Assembly: GCA_963931925.1 (NCBI GenBank)
Contig: OZ007582.1
Location: forward strand, 38,564,617 to 38,628,616
Direction: 5' to 3'
Source: Onchidella celtica
Taxonomy: Eukaryota; Mollusca; Gastropoda; Systellommatophora; Onchidiidae
Length of the DNA stretch: 64,000 bases
Shown: positions 34,272-45,134 of the stretch, one piece after another
Position numbering within the stretch: position 1 is the stretch's first letter
Layout: every line of letters begins with the position of its first letter
Position numbers and translations under genes: made by a program
Notes under the pieces: model-generated
What the model saw: the letters and a program-made list of their open reading frames with translations, nothing else
What the model was told of the DNA's origin: nothing
Database searches by the model: none

Positions 34272-35478
34272 CACGATTAGGATCGTTTCCACGATAAGGA
34301 AGACTCTGCGGTCTATCATAATCATGATTATTATCAAAATGCACTCGTCGCGGCGGTCCCTGAGGCCGGTTATATTGTTGGCCTGGATAGTTGCCACGAT
34401 AATATGGGCGAGGCTCGTAAAAAGAATAGCTCTGGTATCCTCGACGCGGGGATACATTACGTCGATTCGGGAAATCCCTCTGTCTAAAAAAAGGCGGCTC
34501 TGATTGAGAGCGCGGATTTGGGGCCTGACGACGAGTCGGCCTTGAACGATCGTGTCCGGTTGGTGCTCCTTTGCCCACGTTGGCATAACACGGTGCTATA
34601 GTTGAAGGCTTTGCCAAAGGACGATTTGGGTGGGCGGACGCATAACGTTCCGCGCACGATGTGATTTCTTCAGAGGATGTCGGTGCCCTCTCTTTAAGGT
34701 GGGCAACCAAATCGGAATGACATGCGGTATAGATTTGGTCCTTTAAGACCAAATCATAAAGTTGGGAATAATTTCCGGTAGTCACGTTCGCGAGCTCGAT
34801 CCAGCGATCTAAGTAATGTTTCAGCCGATTCACATAAGTTGAGAAATTTTCAGATGGCTCAGGTTTACATGCGCGAAATCTCTGATGAAAGCCATCCTCG
34901 GTATGCTGGAATCGCTTAAGCAGTGCTGTTTTAAGCTTGTAATAGTCGTTGGCATCCTCTACTTTGAGGCTATGAAATACTTCTAGAGCCTTACCTGTTA
35001 GTAAATTAGACAGGCATGAACTGTACATCGCCTGCTGCCATCCGACGCATTTAGCGTGTAGCTCGAACCGATGTAAATATGCGTCGATCTGGTCGAGTTT
35101 TTCATTAAACGTCGGCAGTTTTGGTTTCTTAGCATACGTATTGCTGGCAGCAGTGGGGGTCACAAGCGATTCTCGCTCTAACTTCTTTATTGCGAGTTCA
35201 TGCTGCCTTTCCTTTTCTCTCTCTCTTTCTTTTTCTCTTTCTCTTTCTTCTTTTTCTCTCTCTCTTTCATCTTTTTCTCTTTCTCTTTGTTCTTTTTCTC
35301 TTTCTCTTTCTCTTTCCTTTTCTCTCTCTACTTCTTTTTCTCTTTCTCTTTCTCTTGCTTCTTTTCGATCCTCACGATCTCGGTCTTGCTGTAATTGTCG
35401 TTCGCACCACGAGGCGCGTTCTTCTTCTGGTATGCCCAGAACTTTGGCAGATTCAATGTATTTAAGAAACTCGGCCAT
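34261..35478 (-). CDS. gag: Gag (unit 3)
   Basis: 405 residues, identical to the Gags of units 1 and 2. It ends in the same place, just as the zinc knuckle begins in the +1 frame. Confidence 0.88.
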   Translation of the reverse strand: MAEFLKYIESAKVLGIPEEERASWCERQLQQDRDREDRKEAREREREKEVEREKEREREREKEQREREKDEREREKEEREREKEREREKERQHELAIKKLERESLVTPTAASNTYAKKPKLPTFNEKLDQIDAYLHRFELHAKCVGWQQAMYSSCLSNLLTGKALEVFHSLKVEDANDYYKLKTALLKRFQHTEDGFHQRFRACKPEPSENFSTYVNRLKHYLDRWIELANVTTGNYSQLYDLVLKDQIYTACHSDLVAHLKERAPTSSEEITSCAERYASAHPNRPLAKPSTIAPCYANVGKGAPTGHDRSRPTRRQAPNPRSQSEPPFFRQRDFPNRRNVSPRRGYQSYSFYEPRPYYRGNYPGQQYNRPQGPPRRVHFDNNHDYDRPQSLPYRGNDPNRVVF

Positions 35479-36873
35479 GATATGTTAAAGTCTGTAACTA
35501 GTAAGTATTTACCTACTGTTAAGGTATATCGCGGTATCAATTATATTATCTATAATACTTATTCTCTGTTAATATTAATTCAGTGTCTTACGTTAGCACT
35601 GCTTCGCGAAAAGAACGTTCTATCTCTTTCTGTAAATTACAGGCAGTGTCACTTCCACTGCAAAAACTTTATCTCTCTCTCTCTCTCTCTGAATATGAAT
35701 TCTAGTAAGGCAGTGCCGTCTATCCGTTGCTCCCACTGCAATAAAATATATATATCGCCTTTAATGCGATAAATTAGTGTCTTGAGTGATCACTCTCAAA
35801 ATTTATGTCTCTCTCAACGCGACGAACCAGTGTCCTCTGTTATCACTGTGAAAAATGAATCGCTCTCTCAATGCGATGAATCAAAAATATATCTCTCTCT
35901 CAACACGACAAATTTGAAATATCTCTCTCTTCTCAAAACGCGGACACGCAGTGTCTTCTGTTACCACTGCAAAATTATTCTCTTTATACTCAACGTGGAA
36001 TTGTCACGTGAACAAAAATTTATTATATCTTTCTCTCTCTCTCATATGTCAAATCCAGATTACAATTCAACGTGGTTTTAGCACGTGAAACACCTCAGGC
36101 ATATATTGCAAACATAACAATGTTAGTATAGTAGTTTAAAGTTTATAAGAAAGCAAAAAGAAATACAATAAACAGGACGCTATACTGACAAGTAAGACGA
36201 ACGATAACAGACCCTACAAGTCCTAACTTATGTTACAGAAAATTTAAGCAAAAGACAGGAGAGACATCTTCCTAAAGAAAAGTGAGGAAGTAAGAAACGC
36301 CACAATCTATACGAATAATGGATCCCTAATAGAACTATTCACAGTGAAGCAAATCCCCCCGAGTTATCAATAGCCACCAAGGCACTCCAATATCCTTCGT
36401 AATGGCAAAGAAGATATGCTATACTATGACCCCAACCAACCTCCCGCTCTTAAACTAAACATATAGTAAATAGTAAAATAGCCTGGAAACACACACAGAG
36501 CGGAAAGTACGTCGCCCTCCTCAAGACTGTTAGATAGATGGTTCACTTAACTTTGTTTTTGAGGAATTCCGATGGTAAGTATCCTCAAACCATAGCTTCA
36601 ATCCAAAAAATACGTTTCTGTCTCAGGTAGATCTGTAAGGTGAAGAGTCTCCCTCGCCGGTGTCGTCGGGTCAATGGGATGTTGAGTTCACCATATGGAA
36701 TTGAAACAAAATGTTAAATTAATACAAATTGTCTAAAATCTATAATGAAAAGGACCTGAAAACATAATGTTACAACATTACAATATCAAATAATAGAATA
36801 AAAAATACAATAGGTTTTAAATAATTTATCTATGGCATGGCGTTATTTAAGTTCTTTAAGGGTCCCTCTCCAG
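35479..36873 (-). other. 5' leader of unit 3
   Basis: Hairpin array at about 35581-36086, PBS at 36855-36872, directly next to LTR 4. Confidence 0.75.
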
Positions 36874-38149
36874 TGTTACGGGTGTGCCCTCGAGTGTTAC
36901 GGGGATGGTTATTATGGAATTATAGTTACGACTGCATTTTAATCTATCGAGAGGTTTTTAGAAATTACTCTTCCATACCATGCCACATATACTAATAACA
37001 ATTCGAGTAAGTTTTATCAAGGACCTTGCAGGGCCACAAATTTATTACTTTAAATTCCCTAACAAATTTCGTCTAGCTTTTACATTCTAAAAGGACAACA
37101 TCAGCAGCATCAAATGAAAACACAATAATATATCACTAGAAGTCTCCTCTAGGTTCTTAAAAGATTATATCATTCTGACTCATTCACAATTTAATTATTA
37201 CTTATCTATCTTTCAGATATAGCCTACCTACTATCTAATAAATAATATCTTAATGTCTCAGACGACAATGTTAACTCAGTTATTTGTGCCTACCGCTTAA
37301 AAAGGATATAACTCGTCAACACAACTGACGTAGTTACATTAGATCTAGACCTACTCTAGGATGGGCTGGCAATCCCCAGCCTCATCCAGACACATCAATT
37401 TCAATTACAAATGTGTATACCAGACACTCATGCTAGATCTAGTTGCATGTAAAAAACATTGTAGTCTTGCATTCTTTCGGTAGCACTTCTACTGGAAACT
37501 TAAGGTCAGATTCACGTTCATCGTCGAATCAATAGGTCGAAACTTACGATTGTTCCCTGATACGAGATCAGGGAGCTGGAGATAATAGCAGTAGATACTT
37601 TCGTAATAGCGTATGGTCTCATTCCAATGTCTATCAAGGACATAGACATGTCGTTAACAGTCTTCTGATTCTCTCAGGCCGAATCCAGCCGACTGCCCTC
37701 GCAGATGGAAATTTCTGCATGGAGTGCTCAAACATAGTAATGGCTCTGGTTATATACCGCTCGGCCATATGCAATTCCCCAGCCAACTGCCCAAATTTGA
37801 TTGGTGCATCCATTTCGAGCTCAGCTCGTAGTATTAATAGATTCTATTAATAGTAACAGACAAGGTCAATTTAACATATCAAAACCCTTCCTAAAGTCTC
37901 GAAACCCTCTACGTTTTATGTACGAATTTACTCACTCCCTTTTCTCACCCCTGTTAAAGTTTATCAAAATCACGGGGTCGAAAACTGCACCGTCACTGCC
38001 CCACTTTCTTTCCATCTCTAAGAACAAGCGTTACAAAAACAAACTGTCCACGCGAATAGTTCAAGGACATATGCACTGGCTAAAATCAACGCGACCCTGA
38101 AATAAACAAACCGTGACCCAGCACGGCAATTCTAATCCTAACCCTGACA
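36874..38149 (-). repeat. Family-1 LTR 4 (5' LTR of the array)
   Basis: 1276 bp ending CCTGACA on the plus strand, followed at once by GTGTT and target DNA. As the sense 5' end of the array, it should hold the promoter that drives unit 3 (TATATAA at plus-strand 37750-37756). Confidence 0.9.
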
Positions 38150-38154
38150 GTGTT
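38150..38154. repeat. Target site duplication, right (GTGTT)
   Basis: Partner of 13226-13230, 24.9 kb away. Confidence 0.85.
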
Positions 38155-38535
38155 CTAATGCCATCTTAATGTTGCTAGCTTTCAGTTTCAAGGGATGTTA
38201 TGAGACAATACGGATCAACCTCTTGAGTAGTCTTTCTTGATAGCTGATCTACACTTTGGTGTAATTATTTACCGTAGATAAAGATTATTCAGTGCTAATT
38301 GGAATATCTTCATGTTTCTCTATTAACATCTGGAAGCTATTGAAAAGATTAATACAATACAGTCAATCTCGACAAATAATTATGTTTTTAAGGACTGAGG
38401 TTGAAACTCGCATGCACCAGTTTAAAGCCAAAAATCAAGACAAGCTACAGGAGAACTTGTCCATACTCGTGGAAACATCACGTCATGTCATTTTGTATTT
38501 GTGTGCAACAGTCTGTATCTGTGTTTAGTGTTGTC
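38155..38535 (-). repeat. Right flank of the array: continuation of the target repeat
   Basis: Continues the alignment with the minus strand of about 1-123 (landmark TTATGAGACAATACGGATCA), then further blocks of the 1.1-kb family. No gene was seen. Confidence 0.65.
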
Positions 38536-39520
38536 TGTCACAAATCCCAGACTGGGAGATGTAATAAGTTATGACAGGACAACAATCACGAACGAACAAG
38601 TTTAACACTTAACAGAACAACCCATCAGACTCACACATTTATTAAACATAATTATACAGATAATAGCGCAATTACATACATTATATTATTGAATTTAACT
38701 GCCGTAAAACGGCCTTATTCCCACATGCACTCTTCCTCGGATCCACAACCCGGTAGTTACTTCCTAAAGACACTTCGGCCTCAGCCTCTCCCCTCAGGGT
38801 CTTAATAGCACATTAATAATTCACTGGCACCGCAGTCTCTCAATATCACCTTCCTATTGCCATAACACCTTAGCATTCCCCTAGCACCTCAGCAGGGCAA
38901 TAGCACATTATCATTTCAATAGCCCATCAACATGGCAATAGTACATTATCATTTCAATAGCCCATCAACGTGGCAATAGTACATTATCATTTCAATAGCC
39001 CATCAACATGGCAATAGTACATTATCATTTCAATTAGCACATTCACGCTCATATCTACGTCCCTGTCCGTGGCCAGACTGCCACGACTTTATGTGCCTCT
39101 ACTGTCCTGCACCGACAGCCTCACTCTTGGCCTATGTGTGGCCTCCGGCCCTATGCTGGCCTATCCCCTGTGCTCACCGAGGTGGCTCTTCGGCCCGTCC
39201 CCGACACCTACAAGAATAACATTACATTGGTATAATACCATACCATTTCTATTCACTCCACCTCTCCTTACAACCCATGAAGCGTACACACAATAGTTCA
39301 CATTTCACTCACCAAACATCTTACGGTAACACACCTCCATCGTAGTACACAATACTCACTCGTGCTACAAATCCATGAACTCAACTTTCATCTATCGCTC
39401 ATGGCGCACATTGCTATATCCAATATCAAGGACTTCCACATTCCTCACATATACTTATTTACATCATGGTAATAGACGAATATAATACATCAATCATAAT
39501 TATCACTCATCGTTTCCGCC
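38536..39520 (-). repeat. Truncated family-2 LTR, inverted
   Basis: Starts TGTCACAAATCCCAGACTGG, the reverse complement of the end of the LTR at 53439-54625. It follows that LTR backwards through its poly(A) region, the 38-bp minisatellite and the GC-rich middle, to about 39520, where similarity ends. About 200 bp of the LTR's U3 start is missing. No internal element sequence is attached, so it is a truncated solo LTR or the remains of a deleted copy. Confidence 0.8.
38895..39032 (-). repeat. 38-bp minisatellite inside the LTR fragment
   Basis: About three tandem copies of a 38-bp unit (CAATAGCCCATCAACATGGC followed by AATAGTACATTATCATTT). The same unit, reverse-complemented, occurs about 2.3 times at 54210-54305. 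Each unit itself looks like two related 19-bp halves. Confidence 0.8.
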
Positions 39521-41189
39521 CTCTGAATGAAACACCACGACTTTTCATTATCATGACATAAAATATCATGGAGAATGGGAAAATAAAATCATTACAACTG
39601 CAAAGTCTTGACTATCTGAACAGCTGTTAATATAATTACTGGGTGATAAACACACGTTCCTATTTTTAAGCAGCACTGGGTAATTTCATACAAGAAATTT
39701 CAATCCTGGACAGGTCTCGGTGGTTTGAACTAAAGAAATGTATAACTTAGACAAGATTCAAACCTAGGGACCTAAGACGATGAAGAAACCTTTAGTCAAG
39801 CTAGTTCTTTCCCGTTAATGGAATCCTTTGTACAGGGAAAACATTCCACCATTGCGCACTTTTCTAACCGTAAGGCTTTTATAAAAAAAACTATTTGAAA
39901 CTCATTTCAGGTAAGAGAAAAGTACAAATTCCCAACCAAAAAAAGTTTACCACCAGCAATAGTGACAGTCAAGACTCTGCTAGTTTGATGATCTCATTTC
40001 CCCGTTCTTCTGCTTGATGTCATTTGACGGAGGTAACTTTGCAGTTTCAGGGGATGTTATGAGACAGTAAGGATCGAAATCTTTAGTATCCTAACAGTTA
40101 TCTGACTTGATCACTTCATTTCAGACTAAGAGATTGTATTCACCATGGCTAATACATGTGAATGTCATTTTCAATGTTTCCAGATTTCTCTCTCAGCACG
40201 AAAATGAAAAACAAAGTAAGAGGCTTGAAAATTCCAGTTTACCCCGAAAGTGAACAAACACCAACACTTATGGATTCTATTATTACAGAGCGAATGTCAA
40301 ACTCACATGCATCATTTTGAAGCCAGAATTTAGGACGACCGAGAAACGAATTTGTCTAAAATGTATGTAACGTTTTGCAACATGCCATGCAACCATTCGA
40401 GGTGTGGGTAGTGCTGAGGCAGGACGTGTTACAACAAGCTAGAGCAGTGCATTAGCGACCAAGAGAAAAATCAAAAATAGGTGAGCGCCAAGGTCTTCAC
40501 TATCGTCTTACTCACGCCTCTGCTCTTTACCTGACTCTAAATTATACTCGCCCGTGGTCAGGGTATGCCAGACCACGGGTTCGTAGTTCAAATTAATTGA
40601 AATTGAATTTGTGACTTTGTTGCTAGTGAGGCTCTCCTGACTGGCCGGGTTTGCCGGACCAGAAGGGTGCATGCCTTAGCTCAAGGAACACTTAATCTCA
40701 CGGTCGTAATTTCTTTTTTTAAGTACATGTAAATAGTTATTATAATGAAATAGGAATAAAATATATACATAAATAGAATTTCAACATGGCGGCGACATTG
40801 CCCGTGCGGGATACCGTGTGTTCACGTGAGGCGTGAAATCAGTGACTCAGACGTGGCCAGGTAACTATCGTGCACATTCCCCGTGCACGGCGGGCCACTA
40901 TCTTACATACACGTGACACGTCTCCTGTATCCATTGGCAGAACGGGGTACAACCACATCGGAAATATCCTTATTCCTATACTTTTTCTACTCGTCTACTG
41001 ATTTGTCTGTCTGCAGGTTGGTGAGAGTGAAGAATTGTGGTCTAGGCTGGTACGCGGTGTTTCATGAAGCCGCGTGTGGCCGGACCACCGCTCTCTCTGA
41101 CTTCCATACTACTTATACTTACTGCTCAACAATTTTGTGGAAGGCCGAAGCCTCTGGCTTTCGGTTGGCTGATAGATTGATCTATAACC
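39521..41189 (-). repeat. 1.1-kb-family repeat (minus orientation), then unclassified sequence
   Basis: 39521-40400 holds minus-strand blocks H (about 40020-40110) and F (about 40315-40360) of the interspersed repeat. 40400-41189 was not recognised; it contains a 9-bp perfect inverted repeat CCCGTGGTC/GACCACGGG at 40551-40579. No gene was seen. Confidence 0.5.
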
Positions 41190-41465
41190 ATATAATAGAA
41201 CCAAACTGATTATGTAACCTCAAAATCTTTCCCTATACCTCTACTTCTAAATAGTGTGTACTGTGCTTTGCAGACATACTATATCATATAACCAAACTGA
41301 TTGTGTAACCTTAAAATCTTCCCCTATATCACTACTTCTAAATGGTGTGTACTGTGCTTTGCAGACATACCATATCATAGAACCAAACTGATTATATAAC
41401 CACAATATCTTTTTCTATATCTTTACTTCTAAATATTGTGTACTGCGTTTTTCAGACACTATCTA
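41190..41465 (+). repeat. 91-bp tandem repeat, about three copies
   Basis: CCAAACTGAT recurs at 41201, 41292 and 41383, exactly 91 bp apart. Each copy also contains TACTTCTAAAT, GTGTACTG and CAGACA in the same order. The third copy is the most diverged. Confidence 0.85.
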
Positions 41466-42154
41466 TATTATATATCTGTGCTTTCTTTCTCTATTTCCGT
41501 ATGCCCCAAGCTCTGCCGTCCAGGTGTGTTTAGAACTTACTTGGATTGTACGGAGGAGAGAGAACGTTCTCCGTGTCAGTTTAGACCCGCCGAGTAGTCA
41601 GTCACGGTGTGCGGTGAAAAAGCATTTTGTGACCGTGTGTCCCCGTACTCTGGCGCCCTCGGTGGTCCTCAGCACGTGGTCGAGTAAATATACGGTGAGC
41701 AAACGCTCACCCTCTCACTGAGCGCCCGGTCAGGGGAAATAACCAAAACTAAGGGATTTAATAGAATAAACGACCCACAAGGGAGATAACTAACTCTTAA
41801 ATAATAAATATTGTAAAATAATAACAAGATCAATATCTAAACGTATATTAATATAATAAATAAAGAAATAAATCAGGGTAACATACCTGAAATATTTTAT
41901 AGTATAAATTAAGGGTAGCTAAATTATTAATATAATCAAATCAACTAGAAAATAAAAACTCTAATAAGATCAACCACTGAGTAGTGAAACTGGAAAAACA
42001 TGGAGCATATAATAAAACTTACTTGTGATGAGGGCATTAACATACGAAACTACGGGAGAACGGGGCCCAAGTAATTAAAATTAAACAACTAGGAAATACC
42101 AATAAAAAAACAAGTAAAGTGAGGTGTAAATGCCAAGGGCAGCGAACCTCCTAA
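41466..42154 (+). other. Possible 5' region of the I-type LINE
   Basis: First a GC-richer stretch (to about 41730), then A-rich sequence of the same composition as the LINE that follows. 42046-42096 is a 51-bp direct duplicate of 42460-42510, which lies inside the LINE coding frame, so this area is at least partly rearranged LINE sequence. The true LINE start was not found. Confidence 0.4.
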
Positions 42155-43182
42155 AATAAAGACCTCAAATCTCATGAGGGCATTAACCCAGCTCCATATA
42201 AACTTAAGGAAAGCCAGCTGAAAGAAGTATTGCTTAAATTTTTCCAAAAAGAAGAAATTATAAACATAAAGAGAAACCACCAAGACAAGAAGGTCAACAT
42301 ACAGATTAACCCAGTAACAGAAAAAGCTAAGACATTCATGGAAGAAAAACCTAGTACTATACCAGGGCCCAATAAAGTAAGATGGAATATAGTAATCAGA
42401 ACTATTAATAATAAAATTGTCGTAAAAAATTACAAAGGGACGGAGTTAGAACTAGGGGAGAAACTACGGGAGAACGGGGCCCAAGTAATTAAAATTAAAC
42501 AACTAGGAAAGACCAATACTTACCTGGTGATTTACAAAGGCGACAAGAATTTGGAAATAAAGAATAAATATGGGCAAAAGATGAACTTAGAAAAATTCAG
42601 AGAAAACAAGACTAAGTGCAAACTCTGTGGGAAATTCGGCCATGACGAAAGTAAATGTAAACAACAAGACATATGTAAACAACAAGAAACAACTGAAGTA
42701 CATGGAATAGAAAAATCGCCTCAATCAATCCCCAGAGAAAGACCTCTGTACTCTGACACAGTTAAATGTGATCAGAAAGATAATAAAATTAACATTGAGC
42801 AAATTAAAACTACAATTCAAGTAGAAATAAATAAAATAAACGACTTAATAATGAATAAAATGGAAGACATTCGTCAGGAACTAATAAATAAAAATGCGGG
42901 GGGAATCCGAAATAAAAAACCGGAAATTCTAGATTTAATAAATGAACAAGATCCCACCATGGTACTAATCCAAGAAACCAAATTGGGGGGGAACTACAAG
43001 TTTCACATAGTTGGCTATGAAGTAGTTAGGCATGATAACCCAAATTTTCAAGCAGGAGGGGGGCTAATCACTTTAATTAAAAAAGGAATAAACTACAGTG
43101 TACATAAAATTCATATCGGAATTAAACTTGAACGTCAGACAGTCAGAATTATGGTAAATAGCCAAACACATCTTTATGTAAC
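42155..43182 (+). pseudogene. I-type LINE: ORF1-like zinc-knuckle protein fused to the endonuclease start
   Basis: A single open frame from 42155 with no ATG at its beginning. The recognisable part (321 residues numbered from a TTG at 42230) has a basic RNA-binding-like region, one CCHC knuckle (CKLCGKFGHDESKC, residues 130-143) and a Lys/Gln-rich tract. From about residue 222 it runs into the N-terminus of an APE-type endonuclease: NAGGIRNKKPEIL and IQETKL with the catalytic Glu249. I-type elements usually encode these on separate ORFs, so the fusion suggests an internal deletion. The endonuclease is cut at 43182 by an LTR-like insertion. Dead copy. Confidence 0.75.
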
Positions 43183-44567
43183 TGTAACAGGGTGATAGAT
43201 TGGCAAGGTATAACTAGTAGTTATAATAATATTGTGCCTATAACTAGCGTGGGAAGATAGTTGACGGCGGGGAGACAGAGTCATTGTAGGCCAGAGGGGG
43301 GGAAAGTATGGGATGCAACTGAAGCGCTTTGACACCCGAAAAGGGTAGTGTTTACTTGACCGCCGTACTTGTCGATCAGATCACCTGGGAATTGGTTGGG
43401 GGGGTAGAGCTGTTTCAATAGTATTTGACGTGGAGCCGACGGGGGTGGCTATTAGGATAACTAATGCACACTCGGTGGGCGTCTTGGGACGCTACCTGAC
43501 TGGGTATAAATCCCCGAACGCTCCTTCCAACTTCAGACCGCTGAGAGCACTCACCAGCTTCGTGCCGAAGAGGAGACCACAACTGCAACTGTAACTTTGT
43601 ACTAGTCTTGTGAGTGGGGAAGGCCAGGGAACCCGCAAACATCCTTTGTCAGAGCGTGGTATCTTTGGTATCTTGTCGGCATTTGGGCTGTTGCTGAGTG
43701 GTAAGTTAATTGTACGATGTATGTGTATTTTACTTAATGTTCATGATTGTAGAACCTAAATCTAGTGGGTTTACTTTGGTATAACTACTGCCTCTGAGAG
43801 AGTCACGGAAGCGCCGTTATATATATGTTACGAAACCTTATAGGATGGGGTCCGTTAGAGAGAGCGTTATTCTTCGTGGGGAACGTGTAAATATCATTAA
43901 AACTGTATTGATCGTTTATTCTATTGCCTATATGGGAGCCTATGGAGTATGGGAGCTGCAGCCTGACTTATAACAGTGTCAGCGGTTAAAAGTGTTAATG
44001 ATGAATATCCGTCATGGAGTAAGTATGGAAGCCATGCCTTCCAGCAGTAGATTAGGACTTTGCGATTGTTTTTCTACAGAGGAGGAAGAACAACACCTTC
44101 TTGGCTTCTCAACTTCTTGTACTTTGATTAACGACATCGTGGCTTCTTGGCTTCCCGACCTATTGGTACCTGCCGATACCTGTTGATCTAACTGCGCAGT
44201 CAAGCCAGGGTAGAGAGGAAGAACCAGTGCCCAGATAGCGCCATACACCCCTAAAGGAGAGGTTTCCTTATGCTGAATGTTCCCATGTGTTTTATAAAAT
44301 GTGCTAGAGATTGAATATTACGAAGCCATTTAATTAGCATGTACTGATTTGCATCAACTTCATTCCATCGAAATTCACATGAAATTGTATGACCTATGTT
44401 CCTATTATTATTGAATGAATTAATAATTATTGTATATATGTAAGCAATACAGATATCGTTTGTTATAACTTATAGAAGAGAGATAGTCGATTATTTAGTG
44501 TGTTTGTGCCGTGCCCATCACGGCTGGTGTCAGAAGAAAGTTAGTGAGAGAAAGTGGAAACATCACA
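43183..44567 (+). mobile_element. LTR-like insertion inside the LINE endonuclease
   Basis: 1385 bp starting TGTAACAGGG and ending ACATCACA (TG...CA), with GTAAC on both sides (43178-43182 and 44568-44572). The LINE frame on the right is in phase with that on the left once the insert and one GTAAC are discounted. A TATAAA lies at 43505-43510 in GC-richer promoter-like sequence. The simplest reading is a solo LTR of a third LTR family. An alternative end at TTATAACA (43976), followed by GTGTCAGCGG, is possible, as is a PBS-like GGTGTCAGAAG at 44527, so the inner organisation is uncertain. No gag or pol was recognised inside. Confidence 0.6.
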
Positions 44568-45134
44568 GTAACCAACCTATATATTAGGCAGCCCTCCGAA
44601 ATCACCCTTGTAGACCTAACAGAACTGGACAGAGACGTAGACGCAAACCACATTATAGGGACTGACAGTAATTGTCATAACCGTTGGTGGGGGGGTGAGA
44701 AAGAAGACACTGGGGGACTAGTGATAGAAAAATATATACTGGAAACCGATAAAATATTATTAAATAATGGATCAATCACTAGGTTAAGCCACACGCACAC
44801 ACAAAAGGACAGTGCCATAGATCTGACTATGGTAGATCAGGGAATTGGGATACCTATAGGTAGTTGGGAAGTTTACGGAGACACATTGACTTCAGATCAC
44901 TTCCCAGTTATAGTTAAACTAGGAGTAGAAACTGAATATGAAAACAATACAACAAGTAAAAAATTCAACTTTGGAAAAATAAACTGGGAAGTATTTAAAG
45001 AAGAAACCAAAAAGATTATTATAGAAGAACAGATCTGGGACGACGACATAGACATACATGCAGCCAACATACAAAATTTTCTAGAATCTGCTATACGAAT
45101 GCCAATGGGGAAAATCCCCATTATGGCAAAGTAG
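44568..45134 (+). pseudogene. I-type LINE endonuclease, C-terminal half
   Basis: Contains GTDSNCHNRWWG (the Asn-bearing metal and active-site loop), AIDLTMV and TSDHFPV (the C-terminal SDH motif with catalytic Asp-His), all typical of LINE APE-type endonucleases. The frame then ends at a stop near 45132, while the downstream RT reads in the -1 frame. The switch lies in the 45104-45125 stretch, rich in short G, A and C runs, so one base is probably missing there. The open frame starts at 44511, but 44511-44567 belongs to the insertion. Confidence 0.8.

Larger units (their letters stand above)
13231..38149 (-). mobile_element. Three-unit tandem array of a Gmr1-like Ty3/gypsy element (family 1)
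   Basis: Structure LTR-internal-LTR-internal-LTR-internal-LTR with a spacing of 7880, 7883 and 7880 bp between LTR starts. Sense is the minus strand, so for each internal region the 5' LTR lies on its right. Encoded order: gag, then PR-IN-RT-RNase H, i.e. integrase before reverse transcriptase. By eye the units are almost identical. I found a 5-for-2 base change near 26013 in unit 2 and one substitution near 32624 in unit 3. One GTGTT duplication flanks the whole array and none lies between units. Confidence 0.9.

Noticed and set aside
38895..39032. CRISPR-like array
   Set aside because: Contiguous 38-bp minisatellite without unique spacers, inside an LTR of a eukaryotic element.
39069..39296. 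75-residue ORF in the GC-rich part of the inverted family-2 LTR
   Set aside because: Lies wholly in LTR sequence, and the counterpart in the other LTR is not conserved as protein.
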